Made by a program: the position numbers and the translations under genes. 64,000 bases of DNA from Sinohyriopsis cumingii (taxonomy: Eukaryota > Mollusca > Bivalvia > Unionida > Unionidae). The stretch lies in the NCBI GenBank assembly GCA_028554795.2, contig CM068842.1, positions 27,729,577 to 27,793,576 of the forward strand, read 5' to 3'. Under the pieces are notes generated by a model. The model ran no database searches. It saw nothing but the letters and a program-made list of their open reading frames with translations, and was not told the DNA's origin. Of the stretch, positions 11,746 through 23,859 are shown in pieces. Numbering within the stretch: the stretch's first letter is position 1; each line of letters starts with the position of its first letter.

Positions 11746-12330
11746 CAGTAAAACTGCTATGAGTGACCACCTGTCATTTCCAACTACAATTGTAATGCAC
11801 AGATCTATTTTATGATATAAATGCTCTGTTATGAGCGACCACCTGCTGAACACGACCAGCGACTGTAATGTTTTTGCAAAATATGCATTTTGACACTTCT
11901 ATGAATGACCGCATTGCAAAAATGAGCATGAACTCCACTGATCTTTATTTCAATGTAAAAACGACTGCTCATACCGTTCTAAATTTTGAAAAAATATATA
12001 AAAATTAGGCTGGATACTGTTGTCTGAATGTTTTTAGCTATGCCTATAGTGTTAGTTTCTGTCGTAAACCAGATTAAAGTATATGTAGATTGTTTCCTAG
12101 TCTGGTTCCCTGCTTCATATGTTCCCTGCGTTGATCTCCGCTATTTGTATAGGGGTGAGCAACGCAAGGGGCATAAAAAGGAGGGAATCAGTCTAATTAT
12201 TCCCGCACTTATCCTGCTCCCAGCCTTACTGTAGGAGCCAGCATCCCTATCAATGAACGTATCGTGAGAACAGACACCACTGACCTACATGTAATTGTTA
12301 CAGCGACCACTTGATTAGTAATGATTGTTC
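11746..12330. mobile_element. Degenerate DNA-transposon remnant (tentative)
   Basis: Starts TACAGTAAAACTGCTATGAG and contains several GAGTGACCACCTG / GAGCGACCACCTG / GCGACCACTTG motifs. This style of terminus (TACAGTAAAAC...GCGACCACC) resembles pogo/Tigger-type short elements in many animals. The right end is uncertain, near 12290-12320. No coding remnant was seen. Confidence 0.35.
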
Positions 12331-12659
12331 TGATCGAAAACAACATAAAAGGAATCATAAAAAAAGGATTGTTGCAACTGTGATAGATGCTGCAGTCTGT
12401 AAACCAGGTTAATGTACATGTCATGAATTGCCATTGTAGTGCCAAAGTTGATGTAGTGGTTGCGTCCATTGTTTGTTGAGTTAATCTTTATTCCCAGGGG
12501 TGAAAAAGGTCATTGTCTATTAAACCAGCAAGAGAGAATCATTTGCAAGAATTCGATTGATAGTGTTCAAGACTCGTAATGTTTGATGCATTTCCCCCGA
12601 TGTTAAGTGATTACATCCCAATTACAAAGCTGCCATCTATTCAAGTCGGTGTGACCGGG

Positions 12660-13274
12660 TTACACACTTTGTAACTTTGGAGATTTTTGACATTTTTGCC
12701 TGAAAATCGAGTAGGAAACACATTTTGAAAGCTATTTTTGAATAGATCCAAAAACACCAAATCCCCGGTGATCTTCAATAACATAGTGCCAAGTTGTGTT
12801 AGAAACATCGTTTTTCATTGGCTATTTGACTTACGCATGAGCAGAAGTGTAAAAGTTGGAGTTCTTTTCTTTTTTTTTTGAAACAGAGCCATTTATTTAA
12901 AATCAAGACCACTCTTTATTCCAAATGCCCATCTTATCCTATTTTTTGCAAAGGTTCATCTGTTTGTTTGCAGTTTATACAGGTTTGCCTTAGATCTGAG
13001 ACCAAAAAGTCTAAAATCCAGGCACAAAATCGGATACCGACCATGGGCAAATTTAGGGTAGAAAAAAGTTGGGTCCAAAAAATGAGTATTTTAAATCTGT
13101 ATTTTGTAGTGCAACTAGATATTCCAGATTATTTGCTATCATTGTAGAGCTACATCTGTCTACCTTTATATAATACCACCCACTTTAGTGTATCATACAT
13201 GACCATGACGCTACAGAGCTCGGCAGCTACTATCTCCTGCCCCGTTAAGTCATTGCTAGGGGTTAATGTGTTAA
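12660..13274 (+). mobile_element. TTAA-1 element, copy A
   Basis: About 615 bp. The right end reads GGGGTTAATGTGTTAA, matching the other copies. The left end (TTACACACTTTGTAACTTTG) is decayed from the consensus TTAACACATTAACCCCTGG. The interior is collinear with copies B and C, including GACCACTCTTTATTCC, CTTAGATCTGAGACC, AAATCCAGGCACAAAATCGG and GTGTATCATACATGACC. Open frames inside are not conserved between copies, so the element looks non-autonomous. Confidence 0.8.
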
Positions 13275-13287
13275 ATGAAAATGGTCA

Positions 13288-14610
13288 CAGTCTGATTTCC
13301 AGTATGGCCATTATGAGAGCCATCATGCTGATATGGCTACCATGGTAACCATTTTGAAAATCATGCTATTACTAATCCAGAGCTGCAAACGTTCCTGATT
13401 GAGACTCGGGATTGTTAATGTATGCTCCTGCTTGCAGTATAACTTTTCATGATTTTTCATCACGGGTGGGTGGGTGGTACTTTGGTACAATAGCAAATTT
13501 TCATTCTTCATCCATGTCTCAGTGTAGTTTCTGCTTCCATTTGTAAACTGTGATGGAAGTGGATACTCATTTCCATTAAATATGCATCTCTTTTCTTTGT
13601 TCAATATCGATCTTGTTGTTAATTCTATAAAAACGACATCCAGCAAAATGTTACCAGGATATGAGACCATTTTCAGAAAGGGCTGCACACAAGAGTTCCT
13701 GTTTATAACCAAATGAAGGAAAGGTATGTCTTATGCATTTTGTGGCATATGCTGGTGTGATTTCCCGATCTCTTAGGGCAGGAAGGGTGACACAGTGAAA
13801 CACCATATCTCTGGTTAGTGCATCACTATCACAAAAACTATGCAATCATGATGTCGGCTGCTTGATAGAAATAACTGAATCATGCTTGTTTGTTGGTTTT
13901 AAATAATCATTTACCAATAGATTTAATTTGGGAGAGATATTTTGATGCATTTCTTCCTAAGGAGCCAACAAGTAGAGTAAATAAATATCATGTTTACAGG
14001 CGTAGACAAAATTTGCAAAAAAGTTAATTTTTGTATGTTCCTGTTTGTTGTGTCCCTATAAAGGTTATTATTGTTAATTTGTCCAGAAATATAGTTTCTG
14101 ATAAAATTTATGTTGTAGGGATGCATTCGTTGTTCAGGGTTGTGAGAAACAAAAAAAAATCTCCTGATTCTTTTTATGTCTAAATGGGGGAGATCTCTTG
14201 GAAAGTTGACAGCTCTGCTAATCCTTTTAGATGGATTGATATTAACCTGTGGTTTGCACCAAAGACTTGTGATGTTTAGTTGCCACTTTATCTGATATCC
14301 AATATGGCTATAATGTTGATCATTTTGAAGGCTGTCCCATTGCTAATCATGAAAGGATGGTCATGATTACATTGGGTTTTTGCCAAAAGACTTTAAATAA
14401 TGTCTAGTTGGTCCAAATCCAGACTGGTGCTGGTCTCACCTTCAATATGACTGCCGCAGTCGCTGATTTGAAAATCTTGACATTGCTAAAAGAAATATGA
14501 GATGGATTTCGCAGTCAGCAGTTTAAAAAGAAGCTTTTCTCTTGAATTTCTGGAAATTCTTTTCAGCCAGTAGAGCATCATTTCCCTTCCAGGGACTCTT
14601 GTCTATATTA
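13288..14610. repeat. Dispersed repeat F, diverged copies
   Basis: Two stretches (about 13288-13470 and 14235-14610) carry the family signature: 'GATNTCCAATATGGC', 'TTTTGAAAATC', 'GGATGGTCATG', 'TGATGTCTAGTTGGTCC', and the tail 'TTGAATTTCTGGAAATTC ... CCAGGGACTCTTGT'. Between them lies unassigned sequence. Two minus-strand frames here (13323-13712, 13651-13845) run through repeat sequence and have no recognisable domain. Confidence 0.55.
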
Positions 14611-15049
14611 TTAATTTTTAGTTTTGTGTATTATTATAAAAACCTTAGATTTTTTCATTATATTCCTCATTAATATTTCACCTGGCAACTTGCATTTTCC
14701 ACATTTTCCTGATGCCTGTCTTTTGGCACTTTTGTTTGGATTTTTTTTTATTCAGCTAAAGTAATTAAGTCATATTAATTTCATTCTTTGAGCTTTTGAG
14801 TGGTGAAACTAATATTTTTTATTATAAATCATTTGCTTACCAATGGATGGAACCGATATGATCGTCAGGACCCTTTCCCCCATGAATTATTAGTATGAAT
14901 TTAATCCTGATTCCTCAAATAAAACAAAAATATTTTCAAGTAGATTTCACATTTCACTGTATCAAAGAGAAAGTCTAGCTTTAACTGATAAACCAACACC
15001 ATTTCAGTTTATGGGTACCAAAACCCATCTGCTACTGTTTTCAAGAAGT
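14611..15049. other. No recognisable feature
   Basis: AT-rich sequence without supported exon or repeat. Confidence 0.5.
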
Positions 15050-15295
15050 CTCAGGTGAATGAGTGGTCAAAGGTGCTTGCCTTTATCAATGCTGCCATCC
15101 TACCCGAGTACTCATGGGTGTTAGTCTTGGCTTGGCCAATGTGGGTATGCAAGAAAGCTAGCCAAAATAACGTCCTGTTGTTCAGGGGTCCTTACCATGA
15201 TTTTCCTGGATTCTTCCTTCACCAGTTATACTGGCCACCATGTATAGCCTGTAGTGTGCTGGAAAAAACATCTTTCCCCAACTTTTCCTGCTTTA
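15050..15295 (+). mobile_element. SINE-A copy, plus orientation, diverged
   Basis: Body motifs of the family are present in order: GAGTGGTCAAAGGTGCTTGC (tRNA-like A-box region), TGGCCAATGTGGGTATG, GGATTCTTCCTTCACCAG, ACTGGCCACCATGTATAGCC and GTGCTGGAAAAA. The ACAACA tail is missing or eroded. Confidence 0.75.
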
Positions 15296-15421
15296 TTTCT
15301 TAGTAGTGCCGCTGGACAGTTCAGATTTTCAACCACGATGCATCTTCACTAGCCAAGGGTCAGTGATACACTTTGTTCTACATCAACTCTTAGCATGTTT
15401 AGGTAGCTGAAATGGTGTTTT

Positions 15422-15472
15422 GTGAACAGGTGTCTACCACATGGTGTGAACAGGTGTCTACCACAGGGACTT
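15422..15472. repeat. Two-copy 24-bp repeat
   Basis: Two tandem copies of GTGAACAGGTGTCTACCACA; a third partial match (GTGAACAGGTGTCC) lies at about 15908, beside the foldback element. Confidence 0.8.
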
Positions 15473-15711
15473 GTTGCCTTGCTTACAATTTATCTGTCAT
15501 ACATGTACTATATAATTACAAGGAAGGACACTTGTCTCCTTTCTTGCATGACCTGTTTAAGAATAAATGCTGATATTTCAAGCTACATTTATGTAGCATA
15601 ATAAATTATGTATCGATGTTTAGCTCAGGCATTAGACTTTGCATACATAGTTTGGCTTACTATCATACCCTTAAGGAATGCCAGACCATTTTCCCATACT
15701 ACTGCTTGATA

Positions 15712-15893
15712 ATCGCCATGATCGCGCCTGCTTAATATGCAAGAACAACACGCTGAATGGAATACTGCCTTCAAATTGACCAACTGAAAATAAGTTATAA
15801 ATAAATGCAGTCATTTTCTTTTAACCAATGTGAGGACAGTTTCCATTCAGCGGAATTTCACTTGCATATTAAACAAGGGTGATAATGGCCATG
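15712..15893. mobile_element. Foldback inverted-repeat element (MITE-like)
   Basis: The two ends are inverted copies of about 75 bases: CTTAATATGCAAG and CGCTGAATGGAA on the left pair with CTTGCATATTAA and TTCCATTCAGCGG on the right. The central spacer is about 30-40 bases and holds no coding sequence. The element class cannot be fixed because the outer boundary and target duplication are unclear. Confidence 0.7.
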
Positions 15894-17394
15894 CGTGAAT
15901 GGTTTTGTGAACAGGTGTCCACTTGCAGTTAATTAGTCCATAGCAAGCAAAATCATTTAAACCATAAGACAGTTCATTATGTAATCTGTGAGGTATTTAA
16001 AAAAGACAATTTCCAAGAGATCCAAAGGCATTGACTTGGAATGAAAAGTCCGTTGAATTGCTACCTTAGAGAAATTTGCATGCAGTATGTGTACTGAAGC
16101 TGTTATCGTTATTCCTGACAATCTTCCAATTTAAATGTAACATGGAATCAGATTGGATCAGGTGTTTTCAGCTGCATTCAATCAGACATCAGAGCAGCAA
16201 ATACTGTTTCAGCAAGCTTAAAATGCTTTGGGTTGATGTGCAACCAAGTGGATTGATGGCCGTTGGAGATGCATCTAAATCTCTGTTGAGATCCTTTATA
16301 CTAATAGATTTTCTTCTTGCATCACCATATAGGTTGTTTCTCTTTCATTCAAAGATTTGCCCTCCTAAGGCTTGGTGTGATGATCAGAAAATATAGCATA
16401 GTAAAAACATGAACTCCTTATTCAGTTTTAGTTGATAATAGTTATGATTAATAAAGCAAAACTTTAAACAATTTATATATTTCAGCTCTGTATAAATTAC
16501 ACAATTTTATATGAATTCATTGAAGACTATTAGCAGTTAATTTTTGAACTCATGAAAATGCTTATTCAGCTAAAATACCTACCATGGGGAGGCATTCCCT
16601 TGCCAGAAAGGGAGGTAGCTTACGCAGTGCACAGATAAAGAATGCACGGTTACTACAGCTCAGAGATTCTTTTTATAAAAAGATTTCATGGCCTGAAAAA
16701 GTTTTCAAGCAGTATTTTTCATACAGGAATTGTATTTTCTTGATATGTTACATTGTGTATCATTGCATAAGCAGGTACAAAAGTACAAGCAAAATCATAT
16801 CCACCAAGTTTTATCCCAAGTTATAGACTTACTAATTCATTAGTTTTGGAAAATATGTAAATAAAACAATTTTCTGAATTTAAAAAGTGATCTGTTTTAT
16901 TTAATTTTAATTACTTTTTTTTTGTATTCACTAAGATAAATTCCATGTGTTTTTTGAGAGAAAAAATCTTCAAGAAAATTAAGTGACTTTCCAAAGATAA
17001 AACCAAGTTTGAGTGAGTTTGAATGGCAGCCAAAGAGGTTAAAGATATTTCAAAGTTGTATGAATCATGCAATGACATCCTCAAGCTCCTCATTTCTTTA
17101 AGGAATCCAGCCATGAATTTCTGTTGTTCATATCTATGGTAACGTTTGAGAAATTAGAACTATTGTGTGTGCTAGATTTCCATTGCTTTTATTTTTTGAT
17201 TGAAGTAAAGTAGCACACACTTTCAAAATGATCCAAATGACTGACTTTACAAAATTCTGTGAGATAAATATCCATTAATGATGGTACTGGTAAAAGCTAA
17301 TTGCATTTGATACGAAGAGAATAATTTGGTGCCACTGGAAATAGATCGAATTAGTCACAAGTCTATGCATTTGTTCATTGTTCCATTGATGTTT
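15894..17394. other. No supported gene
   Basis: AT-rich. Open frames at 16076-16396 (106 codons, plus) and 16584-16826 (80 codons, plus) have no recognisable domain, and no flanking splice signals convinced me. Confidence 0.4.
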
Positions 17395-17500
17395 TACAGC
17401 ACAGCAACAAAAAGTAGATTATTTAGTGTTAAGGAGGTTGAAGGAAAGCGCATTATTTACGGACACACCACCATAGCCATCTGATGGTGTACTAATCCAA
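17395..17500 (-). mobile_element. SINE family C tail fragment
   Basis: Matches the 3' half shared with copies near 32.35 and 37.2 kb: GCACAGCAACAAAAAGTAG, TTATTTAGTG, then a diverged complement of the GGGCAAGGCACTT core. The tRNA head is missing or unrecognisable. Confidence 0.5.
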
Positions 17501-17810
17501 GTGTAGTAACGTCTGTGTTGCACCTAAAAGCACCATTAAAAGACAGAAAATTAATTAAGAAATATTTCACATTGATACCATAGCTAATGGCATGATTTCA
17601 AAGTGTTCATTATGGTAACGAATATTCCAAATTTTGAGATTAGTAACCTGCTTGATAGTGGTCAGAGTCTTTATTAAACAGTCACATATGTAATTTTACT
17701 TGGGTTTCATAACTCAGTTCTCACCAGATGCATTTTCTTTTGGCAGGAGGTCTTGGTTTATCCTATCATTTTTTTGCGTGTTTTTATTGTGACAATTGTT
17801 ATTATTATTA

Positions 17811-18008
17811 CTGTTCATACTTGTTTACAAGTCAGACTGCAGACAACAAAGACTGAGATCTGCCATAGCATAGTGTGCCTGCAGATCAGGTTTAATGTTG
17901 TTTTGTTCTGCTGATTACTCCTAACAAACTGCATAGACCTAGATCTGCTGGTGTATTATGTGACAGCAGATCTGAATCTGTGCAGTTTGCTGTTGGACTC
18001 CAAGTGAC
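17811..18008. mobile_element. MITE-1 copy, right end eroded
   Basis: Family signature is present: CAGACTGCAGACAACAAAG, GAGATCTGCCATAGCATAG, CCTGCAGATCAGG, CTGATTACTCCTAACAAACTG and CAGTTTGCTGTTGGACTC. The right terminal repeat is not intact. Confidence 0.75.
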
Positions 18009-18274
18009 TTCTGATAGAAAGTACCCTTTTGTTTAGAACAGCTTCTGCCAACTGCTTTAAAACTGCCAGTGACCTGCTCAGGACAACTTCAAAAAGTGCC
18101 AGGGACTTGGTTTGTTCAGGACAGTTTCTCTCAAATTCTCTTACAGGTCCTATCTTGATAAAATGTAAACATTGTTTTTTGATCAGACAACCATCTTCAC
18201 CAGCCTAATTGTTAATGTATCTATACCTTGGTGGATTGATCCATTATTTCATTGCTTTAGATTGTAAATTTCAT

Positions 18275-18610
18275 TGTATGCAAGTCACTGCGTCCAATCA
18301 AGATAAACTTCTTCTAAATTCAGGCACTGTTCCACCTTGATCAAGACAAAGGGATGCACAGAACTGGAATGGACTCATAAATAATTGATTTTCCTCACCA
18401 GTATATCCTTTCTTTTAAAATACACCAGTAAGAACTTCTTTCTCTCTTTCAATGTTAAACTTGCAACATTATCGTTTTGAAGTTAAGTACCATTTTTGGC
18501 TGATGTACAATGCACTGTTGTTGCATGCTATTGGTAGGTTGGCATTACATACTAAGGGAGGCAACTTGTTAAGTTCAATAGATGTCACTAGTGCAATACA
18601 CTGAAATAAT
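18275..18610. repeat. Dispersed repeat H, copy 1
   Basis: Collinear with 36465-36830 at roughly 70-75% by eye: GCAAGTCACTGCGTCC, CACCAGTAAGAACTTC, TTCAATGTTAAACTT, ATTTTTGGCTGATGTACAAT, and the end GTTGGCATTACATACTAAGG then GAGGCAAC. The class is unknown. Confidence 0.65.
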
Positions 18611-18745
18611 GGATCAATCTCCCAAGTTCAGATAGATTATCATATCGAAACCTTGACTATTAAAGATGTCAGACAACAGGTTTGCTGTTTTTGACATCAT
18701 ACAGAAAAACTTCTGTAAACCAGGCCCAACACGTTTCATAAAGAA

Positions 18746-19191
18746 TACCATATGCACTTGCTTATTAAGTCAAGTCAGACTGCTAACAACAAAGATCTGA
18801 TCACTGCTAACAACAAAGATCTGATCTGCCATAGTTATTAAGTTGAGTCAAACTGCTAACAACAAAGATCTGATCTGCCATAGTTATTAAGCCAAGTCAA
18901 ACTGCTAACAACAGATTTGATCTGCTATAGTTATTGAGTCAAACTGCTAACAACAGAGATCTGATCTGCCATATGATCTGCCATAGTTATTAAGTCGAGA
19001 CAAACTGCCAACAACAAAGATCTGATCTGCCATAGTATAATGCACCATAAGATCAGGGTCTGTGTTATTTGTTCTGCTGATCACTCCTAACAAACTGCAC
19101 AGATCCAGATCTGCTGGTAATATATGCGATGGTGGATCTGGGTCTGTGCTCTTTGCAGTTAGACTCAAGTGATAAGTGAGTATAGATGGTA
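18746..19191. mobile_element. MITE-1 copy with internal tandem expansion
   Basis: The termini are MITE-1 type (TACCATATGCACTTGC on the left; GATAAGTGAGTATAGATGGTA on the right). The left arm has expanded: AACTGCTAACAACAAAGATC and TGATCTGCCATAGTTATTAAG recur about six times at intervals of 30-60 bases. The result is 446 bp against about 200 for other copies. Confidence 0.8.
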
Positions 19192-19279
19192 AATTAAAAT
19201 GGTGTGCCCATCACTATTATTCAGGATGGGACTGTATGTGAGAACATGTATAATACCAAAGAAAGGGGTGAGATATTGT

Positions 19280-19655
19280 GTACCTGCTGAACAATATGTG
19301 CTGGTTTCTGTTCATTGACAACATGTGCTGGTTTTAGTCTGAGTTGCCTCTGACCCTTGCCACCCCATTTTTAACATTTGGACATTGATGTTGGGGTCCT
19401 ACACCCCAACATCAATGTCCGAATATAAAAAAATGGGGTGGCAAGGGTCAGAGGAAACTTAGACTAGTAGTGCTGGTTTGTGTTCATAGACAGCATGTGC
19501 TGTTTTGTGTTCATTGACATCAAGTGTTGGTTTGTGTTCCTTTACATCATGTGCTGTTTTGTGTTCACTGACATCATGTGTTGGTTTGTGTTCATTGACA
19601 TGTACTGTTTTGTGTTAATTTTCACCATATGCTGGTTTGTGTTCATTGACAGTTT
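19280..19655. repeat. 27-bp minisatellite split by a foldback element
   Basis: Units of about 27 bases (ACATGTGCTGGTTTGTGTTC plus ATTGAC): about two copies at 19285-19334 and about seven at 19467-19650. The array is interrupted by the 128-bp hairpin element at 19337-19464. A short frame of alternating F, V and C residues through the right part is a repeat artefact. Confidence 0.85.
19337..19464. mobile_element. Near-perfect foldback MITE flanked by TA
   Basis: Inverted repeat spanning the whole element: GTCTGAGTTGCCTCTGACCC on the left against the complement of GGGTCAGAGGAAACTTAGAC on the right. The arms are about 61-62 bases and the loop is only CCTAC (19398-19402). TA dinucleotides at 19335-19336 and 19465-19466 fit a Tc1/mariner-type target duplication. 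The insertion lies inside a 27-bp minisatellite. No coding capacity. Confidence 0.85.
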
Positions 19656-19660
19656 GAGTA

Positions 19661-21329
19661 GGGCCCTGTTAAAAGAATAGATTTATTTGAGAAATATTAC
19701 AAGCACAGACTACTTTACTTCTCATTGCATGTTTACAAATGTCAGTTATGTACTTCATTACTTGTACAAGAAATAACTCCATAGCAGCTAACATTAACAA
19801 GTTACAATGCTATAAAAAGGGTTTAAATAGAGTTCACTGGATGAATAATTGCCTAACAATACACATGTGGATAGATTTGAAGGCAATTTGTGTGAAATTT
19901 AAAACAATTTCTTCCTAACACAACAGGTACAAGTAGCCACATTTGTAAATGTATTGGGGATGATTACAGACTTGGGTTTTCAACATTTTTTTAATGCACA
20001 ACCCTATTTGATCAGCAACTTTACTTTTACCTTCTATTAAGAAGGGACCTTTCTTTTTAGAAGTTAGCTGAAACTGTGATGAATAAATTTTGTCACTAGT
20101 GATTTATTGTCACATTACAAATAAAAGAAGTTCTGTCAGAAAAACATCTACAAAACTGCATCTGGACAGACTTTATAGGCATAACAAAGCATAAATAAAG
20201 GCAACAAGGTTTCTGGTTGCAGAAAACCAGTTATACAGTGAATGTTTAACATGACTCACTCCCGTTTAGGTGGATCAGTGTGTACCAACACATCCCCACA
20301 AACAATAATTTTAACATTTTTTAGTAATAAACATTCACGCATGCAGTAATTTTGGAAACAATGCACACATGAACATCTGTATATCATAAAAATTGAAGCA
20401 TTTTTTTCCCATTAGTAAACCAGATGTATTGAATACTTTTCCATTGGAATTTCCAAACAAAACGTTGGTTTTATGTGAACAGTGAATTATTTATGTGCAG
20501 AATTTAAATACATGTAATTTCAGTTTTTACAGGATGGCACTGCGATGAAAATGGAAAGCTTGTATGGTTATATTAAATTAGCCTCAAGGTATGAACTTCA
20601 GATACAACAATAGCTGCACTAAATTTATATGGACTTGAGAGCCATTTATCGATTTCCATTTCGAGTGGTGACACATTGGCTTTACTGTATCATTGATTGC
20701 CTGATTATTACAAAGAACTTTGATAATAAATAATGTCTTGGAAGGCTGAAGAATCTAGAGATTTTTTTTTACAGTTGACTTTAGTTTTACAAGGAAGCCC
20801 ATTCCTAACAATGACAATCAGTTTACCAACTACAGTGACTGGCTAATCCCCAAATGAATATTAACAGTAACTTGTTGCGATGTGTAAAAAATTTTGCCTG
20901 TTTATTAAATTGACTTTTTCAATGGAATGTTCTTAATTGTGTTATATGGAACTTGTGCGTATGATGTCATAGCGTTCTCTTTATTGGATTTGTTTTTGGT
21001 GGATGTGTGTTTCGGGGCTGTTTTTATTCTTTATGAATACTTCCTTTGTTGGCCTGTCTTTCTTGGACAAAAGATATAACTAAGTGAATACCATACCTTT
21101 AAATTGAATTAGAGTAGCTTACATATATAGAACATAATTTTTCCCGTATTATGACGCAACTCGATTTTCTTCAGCTTTCTTTGCTGAGTGACTTGCCAAG
21201 CATTCACAGCACTGCATGTAGTAAGCTGATGTGTTTGAATCAAATAAGTCTGAGTACTGATTCTACTGCAGTGGCATTCAGCCTATCATTGGTATGATGC
21301 TACATGACTATGTAACAAACCACCTAATT
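19661..21329. other. No recognisable feature
   Basis: AT-rich apparently unique sequence. No exon, tRNA or repeat family was recognised. Confidence 0.5.
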
Positions 21330-21572
21330 GGGGCCTCGTGTGGCATAGTGGTCTAAAGCACTAGCCATTTACTGATCACTGTGCTCTCACCTCTGTCCAT
21401 GTGTTCAAGTCACAGGCTCAGCCAATGTGGGTATTTGAGAATGCCAATAGCTTCCCATGGGTTGGTTGTTTTTACCAGGGTTTTCAGGGTTTGTTCCTCT
21501 ACTTATACTGGCCACCATGTAAAGTCTATTTTGCACTGAGAAAAGGCATTAAACCCAAACAACAACAACAAC
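21330..21572 (+). mobile_element. SINE-A copy, plus orientation, complete
   Basis: Begins GGGGCCTCGTGTGGCATAGT with the tRNA-like segment AGTGGTCTAAAGCAC, carries a decayed B box (GTTCAAGTCACAGG), then CAGCCAATGTGGGTATTTG, ACTGGCCACCATGTAAAG, and ends GCATTAAACCC plus an ACAACA-type tail. It has the length (about 243) and order of the copy at 33329-33574. Confidence 0.88.
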
Positions 21573-22857
21573 ATAGGTAAAATGTTTAGTGTAACCTAAA
21601 TCTATCATAGTTCATCACTTTTGTCAATTTGGATAGTAAGTTAACAACAAAACACTAAAATTTAACAATTTGCTGATATTGTCGTTATTTTTGTACATAG
21701 CTTAGAAGACTGTGATAATTTATAAATGTATACAAATCAACAGTTAACGATTACCAGTGCATAGTAACTCAATTTCCTCATGCTGTCACAAAGAAGACAA
21801 ACGGTGGATATCATGGCAGGCATTGTTGGCAAGTTTCAAATGCCCCAGCATAATTTTTAACATATATGTTAAAATACAGAGGAAAACAAAACAGTATTTG
21901 ACATCCTGGATGGATTAACTTGTTAGACTACTAATAAATCAATCTAGTTGCTACTCAGCAATTTCTGTAACATCACAAAACAACCCCAGACTTTGAAAAA
22001 TTGATAGCAATTGAGCTGTAAATTTTGCAAAAACACAGACCAGGCTTGAGTTTATAACTATCACATGCTTATATGTAATGAGCTTAGGCCCTGCTAATTA
22101 ATGTTCTTTGAAATGTTGGATAGTTTGTTCTGGGATGTGGGTTTATATTCTGCAGAGAGCAATGCTACTTGGTGGCCATAGTGTGTCTTGGGGTGAGGGC
22201 ATTTAACTTGTGTTATCAATGTCCCCAAATTTTCATTTTGCTGCAGGGATTTAGATCAGGATGTAAGCAAAGTAGCAGGGGAAGTTCACCAAATAACAAG
22301 AGGTTTAGGTGTCAGCACCAGAGTGAGAGAGTTGTGGTGGATGGGGAAGCCATAAAAAAAGTTGAAATTTTATGGGCTTATGGACTCAGATTTAACTGTA
22401 TCTTCTTCTAAATTTTGTTGAAAATTGTTTTATGATTGGAATTTTGTATTAAAAATCATAATTCACATTTTGACATTATTTCCTAATTTTATGTGTTATA
22501 TCTGTATTGTGCAGAATGATCAGGTTTCCTGATTTTGATAGTGACCGATTCCAGAAAATATTCATATTTGTTTGGATGAAATAAATATCAGTTTGGTAAT
22601 TAGTTTATAGACAATAAAAATCTGAAAAAGAAGCATGTGAAAATACAGATATGCTGTGTGTTAGAATAATAAAGGAAATGATTACAATTGAGTTTTTTTA
22701 ATGATGCACAACTAAATTTGACTGCATAGAAAAAGTATATCAGGATGCCATGGTTAATGTCTGTACTGAGGTGTGGGCAAAACATATTTTATAATAGTGT
22801 GTAGAACCTGAAACTTACGCATGCTATAAATAAAGAACAAATTGATTGGTCAGAATG
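21573..22857. other. No supported gene
   Basis: No feature was recognised. An 80-codon plus frame at 22169-22411 has ordinary composition but no recognised domain. Confidence 0.45.
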
Positions 22858-23065
22858 TACAGTATATACTCGCTTATATGTCAAGTGCAGCTGCAAACTG
22901 CACATGCCCAGATCTGCCATCTCATAATGCACTAGCAGATCTGGGTCTGCAGATTGTTTGGAGTAATCAGTAGAACAAGCAACACTGACTCAGATCTACA
23001 TTCACATGTGCTATGGCAGATAAGGGTCTTTCTTGTTAGCAGTTTGATCAGTGAGTAAATACGTT
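22858..23065. mobile_element. MITE-1 copy, near full length
   Basis: Left end TACAGTATATACTCGCTTAT, right end GTGAGTAAATACG. Between them lie GCCCAGATCTGCCATCTC, ATAATGCACTAGCAGATC, GGAGTAATCAGTAGAACA and GCTATGGCAGATAAGGG. It keeps one of the best-preserved left termini. Confidence 0.85.
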
Positions 23066-23269
23066 AAGCAAAATGTTTGACGTGTAATTTGTCTGTGGTA
23101 TTGATTGTATACGGAATCTAACATTATTTTGTCTGCTTCATGTTTTTTTTTCTCTCAACTGCATAATTTATAGAACTCTGACAATTTGTTATGATCTGTT
23201 GTCCGTTGTCTGTCTGCCTGTTGGCACAAGTTTGTTGTTGCTGCTCCTTCTAAAGTAATGAGAAGATTG

Positions 23270-23610
23270 TGATGAAACTTTACATACACATTAATTCCAT
23301 GGTCAGGTTGGTCCTAGATGAACATCGTACTGCTTGCACATCCAGTATGGCCACCACAGTAAGATATTGTTATTGCTACTCCTCAATTGATAGGTCTGCA
23401 TAGTGTTCTCTCTGAAATACTTACGATGTCTAGTTGGTCCTAATGAAATTGGTGCCAATCTAAGATCTACTATGGCTATCAAAACAGCCATCTTGGAAAC
23501 CATATTATTACTACTGAGCTCCTGAATGGTTGGTCATGTCAAGATGGATTTTCACTAAAGGACCTCTTGTGATGTCCAGTTGGTCAGTCTCTTTCAGGGA
23601 CTCTTGTGCA
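23270..23610. repeat. Dispersed repeat F copy
   Basis: Contains TGATGAAACTTTACATACAC, GGTTGGTCCTAGATGAAC, CAGTATGGCCACCACAG, ACGATGTCTAGTTGGTCC, CATCTTGGAAACC, and the tail start CAGGGACTCTTGTG. Two diverged monomers of about 130-160 bases follow each other. Confidence 0.65.
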
Positions 23611-23859
23611 TGAAGTCAAAAGTCAGATGTGTGCTTCCTTCACTTATTTCTCACATGTGGTCACCACTCCGGATTGTGATTGATTGGAAGGAGACAGAAC
23701 ATTTATGATTCTCTCTTGTGGGGAATAAATCATGTGTCAGGCAAGCACTTCCACTGATGCAAACCATAGACGACAGGCATTATTTAGACTTGGACTCATC
23801 CGTATTGAACGAAAGAAGATATTAATCTTAATGAGACGAATCATCTCCGATTGATTATT

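Noticed and set aside
12878-13147. Transposase fragment inside TTAA-1
   Set aside because: The 89-codon frame is not conserved in copies B and C and shows no piggyBac catalytic motif.
16076-16396. 106-codon plus frame with a hydrophobic start
   Set aside because: The hydrophobic N-terminus resembles a signal peptide, but the start context is weak and no domain follows.
19337-19464. microRNA precursor
   Set aside because: Pairing is nearly perfect over about 61 bases with a five-base loop and TA flanks, which fits a foldback transposon better than a pre-miRNA.
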